A stretch of DNA of 64,000 nucleotides, taken from positions 124,001 through 188,000 of the forward strand of contig NZ_JAILYJ010000014.1 of the NCBI RefSeq assembly GCF_019793465.1, written 5' to 3'. Shown in pieces: positions 1 to 11,285 of the stretch. The notes below the pieces were generated by a model. The model was not told the DNA's origin, made no database searches, and saw nothing but the letters and a program-made list of their open reading frames with translations. A program made the translations under genes and the position numbers. Positions within the stretch are counted from its first letter, which is position 1, and every line of letters begins with the position of its first letter. The DNA is from Rhizobium croatiense (lineage in GTDB: Bacteria > Pseudomonadota > Alphaproteobacteria > Rhizobiales > Rhizobiaceae).

Positions 1-2186
1 TGTCGGGCGGGCGCGGCGATATTACGCTAACCGCCGGTGACGAGATCAATCTGACGAGTGCGCAGGCGGCGACGCAGAACTCCAGCAAGAATGTTTCGGG
101 CGGCGTCGGTATCGAGCTACTTGATCCGGGTCTCAGCTTCAACTTCGGTCAGGGCAAGGCCAATGGCTCGACGCTGACTAACCTAAACACCCATGTGGAC
201 GGCACCGGCGGTGTCTATCTCCAATCGGGCGGCGACACGAACCTTCGGGGTGCGACGGTCACCGGAGAGACGGTGATTGCCGATGTCGGTGGCGATCTCA
301 ACATCGAAAGCCAGCTGGACACCGCCTCGCAGAAGGCCCGGCAGTTCAACGACGGCGGCAGCATCGGCGCGGTCCCATCCGGCGGCGTTGCGGGCGGTAT
401 CTCCGGCTCATACCAGAATGCCAAGGGCGATGCGGCAATCGTTTCCGAGCAGTCCGGCATCCATGCCGGCCAGGGCGGCTTCGACATTGATGTCGAGGGC
501 AAGACGAAGCTCGAAGGCGGCCTGATAACCAGCAAAGCGGGATCCGGAAACAACCGCCTCGAAACCGGCACCCTGGAATTCTCCGACGTCGACACGCATT
601 CGAAATGGAAGGCGGATACGTATGGCGGCGGCATCTCCGGCGCGGGCATTTCAGTCTCGCCGCATCTGAGCGAAGGCGAGAGCGAGACCGGAAAGGCGCT
701 CTCCGCCGTCTCGCCCGGCGGGATCGTCATCACCGACCCCGGCCGCCAGCAGCAGAACCTCGACGAGCTGCGCCGCGACACGACGGACACCAACACCTCG
801 CTGCCGGGCATTCCCGACCTGCAGAAGAAGCTTTCCGAACAGCTGAAGACGCAGCAGCTTTACGACGCCGCGGCAGCACGCGCCGCCAAGCTGATTGGCG
901 ACAAGGCCGGCGAGCTGGCGCGGGCGGCATTGGAACAGGGCGAGGCGGGCAAGGCGGAGTACCAGTTCTGGAAGGAGGGCGGTTCCGGGCGTGCGGCGTT
1001 GCATGCCATCGCCGGTGGCCTTCTCGGCGGCGTCACCGACTGGCAGGGCGTGCTGGCTGGCGCACTTGGCGGAGCAACCTCCTCGCTGCTTGCGCCGAAG
1101 GTGCGGGAACTGGTCGAGGACTTCGTCAAGCAGTCTGGGCTAACCGGCTCGGCCGCCGAGTTCATGGTCAACACCGTCACCAGCTCCATCCTCGCTGGCA
1201 TCGGCGGCATCGCCGGATCAACCGGTGCGGCTTATGCCACGAACGCGTATCAAAATAACTTCCTGACGCACAAACAGCTGGATGAACTTAAGGAAGCACT
1301 GGTCGGTTGCGAAAAGCAGGGCGATCTCGCGGCCTGCAGGGCGGAGGTTTCGAAACGCTATAGCGACCTCGATTTCGAGCAAGAAAAGAAGCTCGACGCT
1401 TGCCGGACAGTGCAATGCATGCAGGATACTCTGGGCGACCTTAGCCAGGATCCGCGCATTGCCTACATGACGGTGCTGGAACTGCAGACCCTCGGCCTCG
1501 ACGATGCGGTGGCCCAGCGGCTGCTTGCCAATCAGGTGATGGAGCGATACCTCACCAGCGAGGCGACGGTCTTCGAACAGCGTCTGCTGGATGTCGCCGC
1601 CGGCGTTGGCTATTGCCAGGACCACGGCGGAGCAGAAGGCTGCTTCCTCAAGGGGCAAGCACTGCACTATATGTCCGATTCCGTGAACGCAGCTGTGTTC
1701 GCCTTGGTCGGCGCGTATCAGAGCGGGTTGAAGCCGGGGGGCAAAGCGGGATCAGAGGGAGGTGAGACAAGCGTTCCTAAAGAGGTAAACGTAGGTAGCC
1801 AAGCTTCCGCGAAGATCACCTGGGTCGATGAGGGGGCGAGCATGAGCCCCAGAGCTAGACTCTATGATGACGGTGCAATCGGGTCTCGTTCGAATGTTGA
1901 AACGCAGAAAGGCCAAGCACCAACTTTGACACGAATGTCTCCTGATGGACAGAAGGCAAGTGTTCGATTTGATGGTGTAGAGGGGGATGTGCTAATAGAC
2001 AGGAAAATATCTGTCGTTACAACGCAGAAAGTTAGGGATCAAGTCTTGCGGCAGTCCGAAGCGCTTCAACAAAATGGTCTATCCGGGCGGTGGGAGGTTC
2101 CTAACCAGTCGCAAGCGGATCGGGCAACTAAAATGTTTAAAGATTTAGGCGTGAAAAACCTAACTGTAAAGGTGGTGCCAGAATGA
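1..2186 (+). CDS. FHA/CdiA-type contact-dependent toxin, 3' part (5' end outside window)
   Basis: The frame is open from base 3, so the gene starts upstream of the window. The N-terminal part visible here is hemagglutinin-repeat stalk. A Gly/Ala-rich pretoxin segment follows (about 960-1250) and ends in a NNFLTHKQ motif near 1252-1278, after which similarity to the second copy (2870-7580) stops. The last ~130 codons are less GC-rich and hold FDG, IDRK and WEVP motifs (Phe592-Lys604 counted from the GTG at 195), which resemble restriction-endonuclease-fold toxins. In two-partner CDI systems such a C-terminal domain is delivered into neighbouring cells. The stop overlaps the next start (ATGA), as expected for toxin-immunity coupling. 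The nuclease assignment is inferred from motifs. Confidence 0.85.
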   Translation, partial: SGGRGDITLTAGDEINLTSAQAATQNSSKNVSGGVGIELLDPGLSFNFGQGKANGSTLTNLNTHVDGTGGVYLQSGGDTNLRGATVTGETVIADVGGDLNIESQLDTASQKARQFNDGGSIGAVPSGGVAGGISGSYQNAKGDAAIVSEQSGIHAGQGGFDIDVEGKTKLEGGLITSKAGSGNNRLETGTLEFSDVDTHSKWKADTYGGGISGAGISVSPHLSEGESETGKALSAVSPGGIVITDPGRQQQNLDELRRDTTDTNTSLPGIPDLQKKLSEQLKTQQLYDAAAARAAKLIGDKAGELARAALEQGEAGKAEYQFWKEGGSGRAALHAIAGGLLGGVTDWQGVLAGALGGATSSLLAPKVRELVEDFVKQSGLTGSAAEFMVNTVTSSILAGIGGIAGSTGAAYATNAYQNNFLTHKQLDELKEALVGCEKQGDLAACRAEVSKRYSDLDFEQEKKLDACRTVQCMQDTLGDLSQDPRIAYMTVLELQTLGLDDAVAQRLLANQVMERYLTSEATVFEQRLLDVAAGVGYCQDHGGAEGCFLKGQALHYMSDSVNAAVFALVGAYQSGLKPGGKAGSEGGETSVPKEVNVGSQASAKITWVDEGASMSPRARLYDDGAIGSRSNVETQKGQAPTLTRMSPDGQKASVRFDGVEGDVLIDRKISVVTTQKVRDQVLRQSEALQQNGLSGRWEVPNQSQADRATKMFKDLGVKNLTVKVVPE

Positions 2187-2443
2187 CAGATAGGCTTATT
2201 AGAACCCTAACATCTTGTTTCGCGGAGCTTCTCTTTCAAATAGAGAAAGCCGATGAGGAAATGATAAATAGCGATTTTTCGGTGAAGTTAATGGAGTTTG
2301 TTGGGGCTGAATTGCAGGACATCGATGAAAAATCCGCCTCGGATCTTCTCGCTATAGTAAAACAGATTGCAGATGCGGAAAAAAACAAAGAAAAAAAAGA
2401 ATTTCTGAAAAATTTCGCTGAGAATTTTGGCTTGGTCGCTTAA
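2183..2443 (+). CDS. Candidate immunity protein for the first CDI toxin
   Basis: This small acidic protein of 86 aa overlaps the toxin stop by 4 bases (ATGA), so it is probably translationally coupled. It is rich in Asp/Glu, Lys and Ile, is mostly predicted helical by eye, and has no signal peptide or membrane segment, which fits a cytoplasmic antitoxin. The region is strikingly AT-rich compared with the FHA stalk, the usual mark of exchangeable toxin-immunity cassettes. I do not recognise the family; the role rests on position, size and overlap. Confidence 0.7.
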   Translation: MTDRLIRTLTSCFAELLFQIEKADEEMINSDFSVKLMEFVGAELQDIDEKSASDLLAIVKQIADAEKNKEKKEFLKNFAENFGLVA

Positions 2444-2552
2444 CAGTCGATTTGAGGGTTCGTGGATCAGAATGCGAATATACGGTTTTTTGCTATTTCG
2501 GTTGGCTCTTCTAAAAGGACATCGCGGAACCATTATTTTTTATGGGAAAGAA

Positions 2553-2627
2553 GGTGAACTGCCCCCACTTTCGACCGGACACTCAGCATAAGCAGGAAGA
2601 CTCAAGCACAGGCTTGGGGATAAGCTT
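2553..2627 (+). mobile_element. Probable left end of an insertion sequence
   Basis: A segment beginning GTGAACTGCCCCCACTTT near 2553 lies just upstream of a transposase start codon and looks like an IS terminus. I could not find a matching inverted copy downstream, which agrees with the IS being truncated. The exact boundary is uncertain. Confidence 0.35.
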
Positions 2628-2825
2628 ATGTCTAACGAGTTTCGACAGGTTGACTTGATGACAGGTGACGTCCGGCGGCGACGCTGGACAACGGAACGCA
2701 AACTGCAGGTCATCGAGGAGGGCTATGCCCCCGGGGAGACCGTTTCCTCTGTGGCTCGGCGGCATGGAGTTGCGCCAAACCTTCTCTATCGTTGGCTCAG
2801 GAGTGTCGCGCTCCAATCTCACTGA
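2628..2825 (+). pseudogene. Truncated IS transposase subunit (TnpA/OrfA, helix-turn-helix)
   Basis: This 65-codon ORF has the RRRRW(T/S)xE(R/K)K N-terminus, the SVARRHGV helix-turn-helix and the LYRWLR end typical of the small HTH subunit (TnpA/OrfA) of IS66- or IS3-like elements. Family members usually continue for another 30-60 residues, and the partner genes (TnpB/TnpC or OrfB) are absent. After the stop the sequence soon becomes FHA repeat. The IS is therefore a remnant that probably cut off the 5' end of the following FHA copy. Confidence 0.7.
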
Positions 2826-2869
2826 ACTTCTAAAGGGCAAAGCAAAGCCTCGCGGGCCCAAAACCGGCG

Positions 2870-5800
2870 ATGCCGAGCTGTGGCCTGCCGTTCGCCGGCC
2901 CGTCATGGGGCGGCTCGGTCGATATGAACCTCGGCAATGTCGGCAATCTCGACAATTCCGGTCTGATCGCATCCGCTGGCGGCCTTACCGTCTCCGGCAG
3001 CTCCATCCAGGGCAGCGGCACGTTCCTGTCGCGCGGCGACACGGTACTCAACGCCACCAACGGCATCACGCTCGCCGCCCAGACGATGATGATCGGCGGC
3101 CAGGACGTCGTCAATACCAATGCAGGCGTGACGGCAGGCGTCAATCTGCAGCTTGCCGGCGGCAGCGGCGATCTCGCCCTCGAGGGCGTCAAGGTCAATG
3201 CCGGCGGCTCCGCCGAGCTCACTGGCAAAAACGTAACGCTAGATGCAGCCAAGGTCGACAATGCAGGCCAGCAGAATGCCACCGGTACCCAGATCGCCAG
3301 CGGCGGCAGCCTGTCGAGGCCACCGACAATGTCAACGTAATCGGCAGCTCCGCCAAGGCGGGAACGACGCTTGACGTGACCGCCGACAACGGCTCTGTGG
3401 CCGTCGTCTCGACCGATGTCGCCCGCAACAACCAATCCGGCTACACCAGGACCCTCTCCACCGACCAGCAGCAATCGCAGCTTTCCGCCGGCACGAATGC
3501 GACCATCAAGGCCGGCGACGACATCCTGCTCTCCGGCTCCTCCGCCAAGGCCGGGGGCAATGTCGCGCTGAGCGCCAGCGACGACATCAACATCACGGCC
3601 GCCCAGGAGCAATCGGCATCCACCTTCGGCAAGAAGTCCGCCTCGTCGATCACCCATGTTGGCTCCGAAATATCGGCCGGCGGCGACCTCTCGGTGACGG
3701 CGGGCAACAGCAGCAGCGATCACGACCTCAACATCGTCGGCAGCCAGCTCGCCGCCGACGGCAAGGTCGGCCTCAAGGCCTCCGGCGACGTGACGATCGC
3801 TGAAGCAACCGACACCGCAACCCTCGACACCAAGCTCAACCTCAAGGGCGGTTTCCTCGGTAGCAGCGAGAAGACGACCACGCATCTGGAAACGACGACC
3901 GCCGTCGGCTCCGCCATCTCAGGCGCCGGCGGCGTCGACATTGAATCCGGCAAGGACACGGTCATCTCGCCTCGAAGATCGACGCCGGTAATGAGAACAG
4001 CACGGCGAACCTGAACATCACCACCGGCGGCGACCTCGTCATCGCCTCCGGCAAGGACACCAGCGCCAAGGACGACAAGGGCTCGCGCAGCGGCTTCCTG
4101 TCCAAAGGTTCGTCCAGCCACAAAAGCTACGACGAAACGACCGTCGCCTCCGAACTCGGCGCATCCGGCAACATCAGCCTAAACGCCGGCGGTGCGGCGG
4201 TGATCGCGGGCTCCAAGGCCAATGCGGATGGCTCGATCAATGTGGTAGGTGACAGTGTCTCGGTGATCGGTGCGGCCGAGCGACATGAGCTTGAGATCAG
4301 CCGCAAGGAATCCGGCCTCTTCGTCGGCTCCGGCGACGGCTTCATATCGCTCTGGGGCAAGGAGCAGAAGAGCGGCAAGCACGCTTCCGAGCTCAACGTG
4401 GCATCGGTGCTGTCGGCCGGAACCGACGTGGCACTGAAGTCCCGCGAGACCGATGTCAACATTCTCGGCTCGCAGATCTACGCCGACAACAACATCACGC
4501 TCGACGCCGCCCGCGACGTCAATATCACCCCGGGCGCCGAAAGCGCCTCGTCCGAAGAGAAGGAAAAACGTTCCGGCTTCGGCATTTCCTTTGGCACGAG
4601 CAGCGGCGGCTTCTCGGTCGGCATCGGTGTGTCGTCGGTAGCCGACACGACGAAGCAAGGCTCGCAGACCAACGCAATGGCCACCCTTTCGGCCGGTAAC
4701 GACCTGACCATCAAGGCCGGCCGCGACGCCAACCTCCAGGCCGCCGACGTCTCGGCCGACCGCGACGTGGCGATCACTGCCGATCGCGATGTCAATCTGC
4801 TGAGCGCCGAGGACAAGTCGAATTACGAGAGCGTGCATGAGCAGTTCTTTGCCGGTGTGACGCTGTCGGTGTCCTCAGGCCTAGTTTCTGCGGCCAGCAA
4901 CGCGGTGGCAGCCGCCTCCAAGGTCGGCGATGGCAGCACCAGCAGATCCATCGCTCATGTGGCGATTGCCGGGATCGAGGCCTATTCGGTCCTCGATGCC
5001 CTGACCAACCAGGACGCTGCCAAAGAGTTCAGCAATTTCCAGAACGGTCAGTCGAGCGTGTTCGCTTCGGCCTCACTTACTGCCGGCTTCCAATACAGCA
5101 AGGGCAGCGAGAAAGGCTCCAGCTCGGACCCGGTTTCCACCGCGATCCGTGGGGGCAATTCCGTCACGGTCGAAGCGACATCGGGGGATCTGTTCGGCCA
5201 CGGCGTCCAGATTGTTTCCGGTTATGATGCCGACGGTGCGCTGAACGGTAAGGCAGGCGACATCGCGCTTATCGCGGGCCAAGACGTTGTTCTGCAGAGT
5301 GCTCAAGCGACTAGCAACAACTCCACGAAGAACAGCTCCGGCGGCGTTCAAGTCGATCTCGTCAATCCCGGCTTCAGCTTCAACTATGGCAAGGGCTCTT
5401 CAAACGGTTCTTCAATTACCCAGGTCAACAGCCATGTCATCGGCTCAGGCGATATTTTCATCCAGTCCGGCAATGACACCAAATTGCAGGGCGCTGTCGT
5501 CAGCGGCGAGAGCGTCACGGCGGATGTCGGTCACGATCTGATCATCGAAAGCCAGCTCGATACGACATCACAAAAGGCCAATCAGTTCGGCATCAGCGGC
5601 AGCTTTGGCGGCAGCTCCACTCCAGGTATGAACGGCTCCTTGCAGAAGGCCACAGGTAGTGCGGCGATCGTCTCCGAGCAGTCCGGCATCCATGCCGGGT
5701 CCGGCGGCTTCGATATCACTGTCGACAACACGACCGCGTTGACGGGCGGGCTGATCACCTCTCAGGCGCCAGCAACGCAGAATTCGCTCGAGACCGGCAC

Positions 5801-7580
5801 GCTGGTGTTCAACGACCTCGACACTCATTCGAAGTGGAAGGCCGACAGCTATAGCGGCGGGCTGACGCTGACCGGGCCGTTGTTTGCGCCGCCCATGCAT
5901 GACGGCGAAAGTGCGACCGGTCAGGCGCTGTCCGCCGTTTCTCCGGGCCAGATCATCATCACCGATCCTGCCCACCAGACGCAGAACCTCGATGGCCTGC
6001 GCCGCGACACGAGCAACACCAACACGTCGCTGCCAGGTATTCCCGAACTACAGGATATCCTGCGGGAGCAGCTGAAGACTCAGGAACTTTACCAGGACGC
6101 CGCCGCCAAGGCCGCCAAGTTCATCGGCGACTTCGCGCTTAGGCGGGAGCAGGCGGCAACCACTGACGAGGAACGAGCTTTCTGGGCCGAAGGCGGTCCA
6201 GGCCGCGCGGCGCTTCATGCTCTGGCCGGCGGCCTGCTCGGCGGCGTCACGGATGTCTCCGGGATTGTCCGGGGCGCGCTTGGAGGAGCCACGTCGTCAC
6301 TGCTCGGCCCGCATATCCGCGACCTCGTCGCCGAGATCGTCAACCGCACCTCGCTTGCCGGCACTGCGCAGGGGGAGCAACTGATTGATATGATTAGCGC
6401 GAGCCTGGTGCAGGGCCTCGCGGCAAGCGTCGGGGGTGGTGAGGGCGCCGCCTATGCTGGGAATGCGTTCAAGTACAATTACCTAACGCATAAGGAGCTG
6501 GAAAAGGCGAACAAAGAGCAGGCCGAACTTGAAGAAAAGATAGCCGCTTGCAAAGCCTCTCTCGAGAATGGTTGCACCGCACAGACGTTAGTTCATCTGG
6601 AAAACGACTTGCAGCTGAGCGTGGCCCATTACCGACAGCTCTCAGATGCGAACAATGCTGCGCTCGTGCAAGCGTGCGCCGCATCGTTTACCAGCTATGA
6701 CTGTATCAATGGCCGTAATGATCTCCAGAACGCGGTTGATGAGGAGTACGGACTGCAGGCTCATGTCCTGGGCATCAGCGCGGTCAACACTTCCGATGCT
6801 TTGCTGCTAGGCGTACTCAACGATGTGGTGGCTGGGCGGGTGGCCTCTGATCAGATTGCTAACCAATACAAGCAGGCGCTGATAACAAATCAGAATGTGA
6901 ATGCTGGTGTGGCGCTAGCGCTGCTTGCTGTTGTGGGCGTCGCCGTGGCGCCTGAGGCTTACACCGCATGTCTCCTAAATCCAGCTGCCTGTAATGAACT
7001 CCTTATTGGTTTGGCAGAGTTAAGTGCGGGCGATGCGCTCGCAGGCACTACGCTTGCACCGACCGTCAGCGTGGCTGCAGGAATGTTGGTTCTACGCAAA
7101 GGCGATGAAATCATTGGCATCGTTGATGAGACGACAGGAAGGACTGTTCAGCTCGCCGGCGATGAGATGGAAGCTCTTGAGCAGACCTTGTCAGCTCAGA
7201 TCAGCTTTAACAGCAAAAATGGCGCTTCTTTCGAGGGACAGCTTGTTGAGGCGTTCGCTCACGTCGGCGCCGTCAAGAATGGAGAATCCTACACGGTAAC
7301 TCTTCCCAATGGGAAGGAGGTTACTACTATCGTCGATTTGTGGGATAAAGCGGTCGGGGGAATAGTAGAGGCAAAGAACGTTAAATACTTAACTAATTCC
7401 AGCCAGCTGCGTGCACAAATTGAGATGGCTGAGAAACTGGAGCAGCCGTATAACCTAGTCATCGCTCCGGGTACTAAGCTTTCCAAGCCACTTGAGGCAG
7501 CAATCAAACAGGTGGCCGGCCGCTTTGGTGGGGGCATTTACCGTTTTGATCCTGCAACTGGAATGATGTCCGATTATTAG
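2870..7580 (+). pseudogene. 5'-truncated, twice-frameshifted FHA/CdiA copy with an intact C-terminal toxin
   Basis: FHA repeat sequence starts near 2900, directly after the IS remnant, with no signal peptide or TPS domain. The frame changes near 3312 (after GGCGGCAGCCTG) and again near 3970 (TCGCCTCG where TCGGCCTCG would restore frame), each consistent with a single-base indel. The last segment (GTG 4200-7580, 1126 codons) is uninterrupted. It carries stalk repeats, a pretoxin region like the first copy's, a YNYLTHKE junction near 6470-6497 and a different toxin tail. That tail has an Asp (codon 7335), ten residues, then Glu-Ala-Lys-Asn (Glu codon 7368), followed by QLRxQ, resembling the Tox-REase-7 nuclease group. 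It could be an orphan toxin reservoir usable by recombination with the upstream gene. Confidence 0.8.
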
Positions 7581-7588
7581 AGGCATTT

Positions 7589-8347
7589 ATGCAACACCAC
7601 ATGATACGCATGTTCGTCAATACCCAGGCCGTGACCACTGATTGGTCTATTGGCGAGGAGGTGTTGTCGGCCTTCTGCGAAGCGGACACCCGCCTAGTGC
7701 CCGAGAATATATATCAATGGGAGACGCGCATTGGCGAGTTTCATTCTATCGAGGAGTGTGAGCCCCATTGGGCAGGGATTGCGCGCTCGCGCATTAATGG
7801 ATCACTGCTTGAGTTCCCGATCGGGCTAGGTTGGAGAAGAAAAAAAGCAGTCAGATACCAGGCTGAAATCAGACATAGCCAAACTACCGTACATGGGCGT
7901 TGGCTTGGTGGAGGCCTATCTGTTTATGCTGCACCACACAAGACCCTCGACTGGCTGCCCGTTTTTCGGCGCGCGTGCAATGCCATGACATCCACATTTG
8001 GCCTCCTGCATTACTTCACGCCTGTCGAGGATACGGGAAGGCCCGGAACAGGTGAGGGCTATTTTAGCGGAGGTATAATCCCAAGCAAAGACATGCCTGA
8101 TCGTATACCTAACATTGGCTGGGCCACATTCTTAGGGGGGGAATTCGCCAAGGGCGTCCCCGCAGGGCAGATTGCGGAAGCAGGATTCGCCGTTGAAACG
8201 GTGGGTGACGGATATCTGGTTAGAATAACGGACAATATCAACGACGTGGCCGATAACTACCCCCGTTTTTCGAAACAGAGGGCCGAACTCAAGAAGCTGT
8301 TTCCTGGCGATTTCTTTCTCGTTAAGGATGAGCCGATATCTGCTTAA
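7589..8347 (+). CDS. Candidate immunity protein for the second toxin (Imm52-like)
   Basis: The 252-aa protein starts 8 bases after the toxin stop, with an AGAGG-like site before the ATG. It has no signal peptide or membrane segment. The size, the central aromatic-rich stretch and a NIGWATFLGGEF motif recall the Imm52 family found next to restriction-endonuclease-fold toxins; this is from memory, not a search. Base composition is lower in GC than the stalk region, as for the first immunity gene. Its intact frame beside a broken stalk gene suggests it is kept for protection against toxin from siblings. Confidence 0.65.
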   Translation: MQHHMIRMFVNTQAVTTDWSIGEEVLSAFCEADTRLVPENIYQWETRIGEFHSIEECEPHWAGIARSRINGSLLEFPIGLGWRRKKAVRYQAEIRHSQTTVHGRWLGGGLSVYAAPHKTLDWLPVFRRACNAMTSTFGLLHYFTPVEDTGRPGTGEGYFSGGIIPSKDMPDRIPNIGWATFLGGEFAKGVPAGQIAEAGFAVETVGDGYLVRITDNINDVADNYPRFSKQRAELKKLFPGDFFLVKDEPISA

Positions 8348-8397
8348 TTGCTGTGGTTTGGTGATAACGTTGTTGCCAGGGCTTCTGGTGCAACCGT

Positions 8398-8600
8398 GCA
8401 GCTCCGTCGCGATCGCCGCGTCCAATCGAAACTCCGAAAGCTGCAGTCAACCCTCTGCGCTCCGGTACGACAGCGCAGAGGGCTGCGATGATTGGCGGTT
8501 CCGCAGAGGCGGCAACGGGGTGGTTTTGGTCCAACCTATCGGGAAGGACAAGTCGTTCGCGACAGAGAGGCGCAATCAGCTCGCCTCCCTGAACGAAGCC
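8398..8600 (-). pseudogene. Decayed C-terminal remnant of a DUF1349 gene
   Basis: Read on the minus strand, this stretch carries VPERRGLTAAF followed, in a shifted frame, by AAIATELHGC. These match TPERNGLTVRF and PAITTDLHDL at the C-terminus of the intact DUF1349 protein just downstream (8920-9504). The nucleotides near 8398-8470 can also be aligned to 8936-9010. No intact frame remains, so this is a relic of a duplicated or replaced copy. The wider region 8348-8919 holds no other gene I can support. Confidence 0.55.
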
Positions 8601-8919
8601 GGAAAGCTCTACCTTCATGCTCCAAGGCTGAGAGAACTGCTTGTCGAGCTCGATCGAGCTGGTTACTTCAGTTGTTCGGAGAGGCTGACATTGTTCTTGA
8701 TTGTGGGTAGGATGGTAGGTTGATTGGCGTAGAAATTTTGACTTAGCGCATGTAAGTTCAACAAATGAAACTCTTTTTCTGTAAGTCATGGCGGAGCTGG
8801 CGAAAGAAATCAATTTACAGGGGTGATTGGGATTTCCTCAAGCGCGCCAATTCTTGACAGTCATAATCTGGACGGAGAGGCGCCCGCCCCGCTATTGGAA
8901 ATTGCCTTATCTAATTCCC

Positions 8920-9504
<585 letters not shown>

Positions 9505-9652
9505 TCCATCCTCGCTCTATTGAAGCCGTGGCGCTGCCGATTCTTCACGCCCGCATAATGCGCGAGCTTCGGGCAGGCGGCTAGCCGCACACGCGGTTCG
9601 GCGCTGTTTGCCGTTGCGACCCTAGTCTCACGCCATAATCCACGGCTTCCGC

Positions 9653-9680
9653 TTGACACGATCATTTCATCTCTTATTCT
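9653..9680 (+). promoter_or_regulatory. Predicted sigma-70 promoter of the peptide-type ABC operon
   Basis: TTGACA at 9653-9658 and TATTCT at 9675-9680 are separated by 16 bases and lie about 50 bases before the ATG at 9732. The stretch between promoter and gene is AT-rich. Confidence 0.5.
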
Positions 9681-9731
9681 GTTACAAAAACATGAATTAC
9701 ATAATTGTGGAACTTAACCGGGAACTCTCAT

Positions 9732-11258
9732 ATGAAACCGCTTGTCGCATTCCTGCTCGGCACTGCGCTCGTCGCCCTGCCTTCGACCCTGCTTGCTGAG
9801 GAGAAGGGCGGCGTCATCAATGTCGCGACGATCGGCGAGCCGCCGACGCTCGATCCGATGTCGTCGACGGCCGATCTCGTCGGCATCGTCACCCAGCATA
9901 TTTTCGAAACGCTCTATACGTTCGACAAGAGCTGGAACGTCACGCCGCTTCTGGCCGAAAGCCTGCCCGAGATCAGCCCCGACGGCAAAACCTATACGAT
10001 CAAGCTCAGGACCGGCATCAAGTTCCACGACAATAGCGACATGACCTCGGACGATGTCGTCGCCTCGCTGAACCGCTGGATGAAGATCGCCTCGCGCGGC
10101 AAGCAGGTGGCGAGCTTCATCGACAAGATCGCTGCTGCCGATCCCGCGACCGTGACGATCACGCTGAAGCAGCCCTATGCGCCGCTGACCTCGCTGCTCG
10201 CCTTCAACAATTCGGCGGCGATCATCATCCCGTCGGAAAAGCAGGACGAGCCGATGAAGGAGTTCATCGGCACCGGCCCCTATATGCTGAAGGAGCGCAA
10301 GGCCGACCAGTATATCCAGCTCGTCCGCTTCGACGGATACAAGTCGCGCGAAGGCGACAGCAATGGTTATGGCGGCGCCCGCCATCAATATCTCGACGAA
10401 ATCCGCTTCGTGCCGGTGCCGGATCCGAACACCCGCGTCGAGGCCGCCGTTTCCGGCCAGTATGATTATGTCGATTCGATCCCGGTCGAGTCCTACGACA
10501 AGCTGAAGGCCTCCACCGCCTCGCAGCCGGTCATGCTGAAGCCCTTCGGTTATCCTGTTTTCGTCTTCAACACGAAGGAAGGTGTTGCCGGGAATGTCGA
10601 GGTTCGCAAGGCGATCCGCCAGGCGCTCAGCATGGAAGACATGCTGGCCGCCGCCTTCGGCAGCACGGATTTCTATGCGCTCGACGGCGCCATCTATCCG
10701 AAGACCTTCTCCTGGTCGACCGATGCCGGCGCCGAAGGCGCCTATAATGTCGCCGATCCGGAAGGGGCGGCGGCTGCCGCCAAGAAGGCTGGCTACAATG
10801 GCGAACCGATCCGCATCCTGACCAGCCGCCAGTACGAATTCCACTACAAGATGGCGCAGGTCGCCGCCGAATATCTGAAGCTCGCCGGCTTCACCGTCGA
10901 TATGCAGGTGGTGGACTGGGCGACGCTGACGCAGCGCCGCACCGATCCGAAGCTCTGGGATATCTACATCACCCACAGCCCGTTCCTGCCGGAGCCGGCG
11001 CTGATCGGCTCGCTCTCGACCAGCTCGCCTGGCTGGTGGGACACGCCGGCCCGCAAGGCCGCCGTCGATGCCTTCACCTCCGAAGTCGATCCGAAGAAGC
11101 GTGTCGCACTCTGGGCCGATGTCCAGAAAGCCGTCTATGCCGATGCGCCCTTCATGAAGATCGGCGATTTCAACGCCGTCTCGGCGAAATCGGTCAAGCT
11201 CGAAGGCGTCGATCCGGCTCCGTGGCCGTATTTCTGGAACGCGTCGATCAAGAAGTGA
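9732..11258 (+). CDS. ABC transporter substrate-binding protein, family 5 (peptide/opine type)
   Basis: The 508-aa precursor begins with a Sec signal peptide (Lys, hydrophobic core, cleavage near LLAEE). It continues with the SBP_bac_5 fold typical of DppA/OppA, including LDPMSSTADL near the N-terminus, ETLYTFDKSWNVTPLLAES and the YTIKLRTGIKFHD block. ATG 9732 is chosen because it starts the signal peptide; an upstream TTG/GTG extension has no support. It is the periplasmic receptor of the importer whose permeases (11478, 12419) and fused ATPase (15157) follow. The ligand is unknown; the enzymes in the operon suggest an amino compound. Confidence 0.9.
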   Translation: MKPLVAFLLGTALVALPSTLLAEEKGGVINVATIGEPPTLDPMSSTADLVGIVTQHIFETLYTFDKSWNVTPLLAESLPEISPDGKTYTIKLRTGIKFHDNSDMTSDDVVASLNRWMKIASRGKQVASFIDKIAAADPATVTITLKQPYAPLTSLLAFNNSAAIIIPSEKQDEPMKEFIGTGPYMLKERKADQYIQLVRFDGYKSREGDSNGYGGARHQYLDEIRFVPVPDPNTRVEAAVSGQYDYVDSIPVESYDKLKASTASQPVMLKPFGYPVFVFNTKEGVAGNVEVRKAIRQALSMEDMLAAAFGSTDFYALDGAIYPKTFSWSTDAGAEGAYNVADPEGAAAAAKKAGYNGEPIRILTSRQYEFHYKMAQVAAEYLKLAGFTVDMQVVDWATLTQRRTDPKLWDIYITHSPFLPEPALIGSLSTSSPGWWDTPARKAAVDAFTSEVDPKKRVALWADVQKAVYADAPFMKIGDFNAVSAKSVKLEGVDPAPWPYFWNASIKK

Positions 11259-11285
11259 TGGAGTGATTCCGGTGCCCCCTACTAG

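Noticed and set aside
8322..8813. 163-codon minus-strand ORF as a new gene
   Set aside because: Only part of it resembles DUF1349 and the match changes frame; better explained as a decayed remnant.
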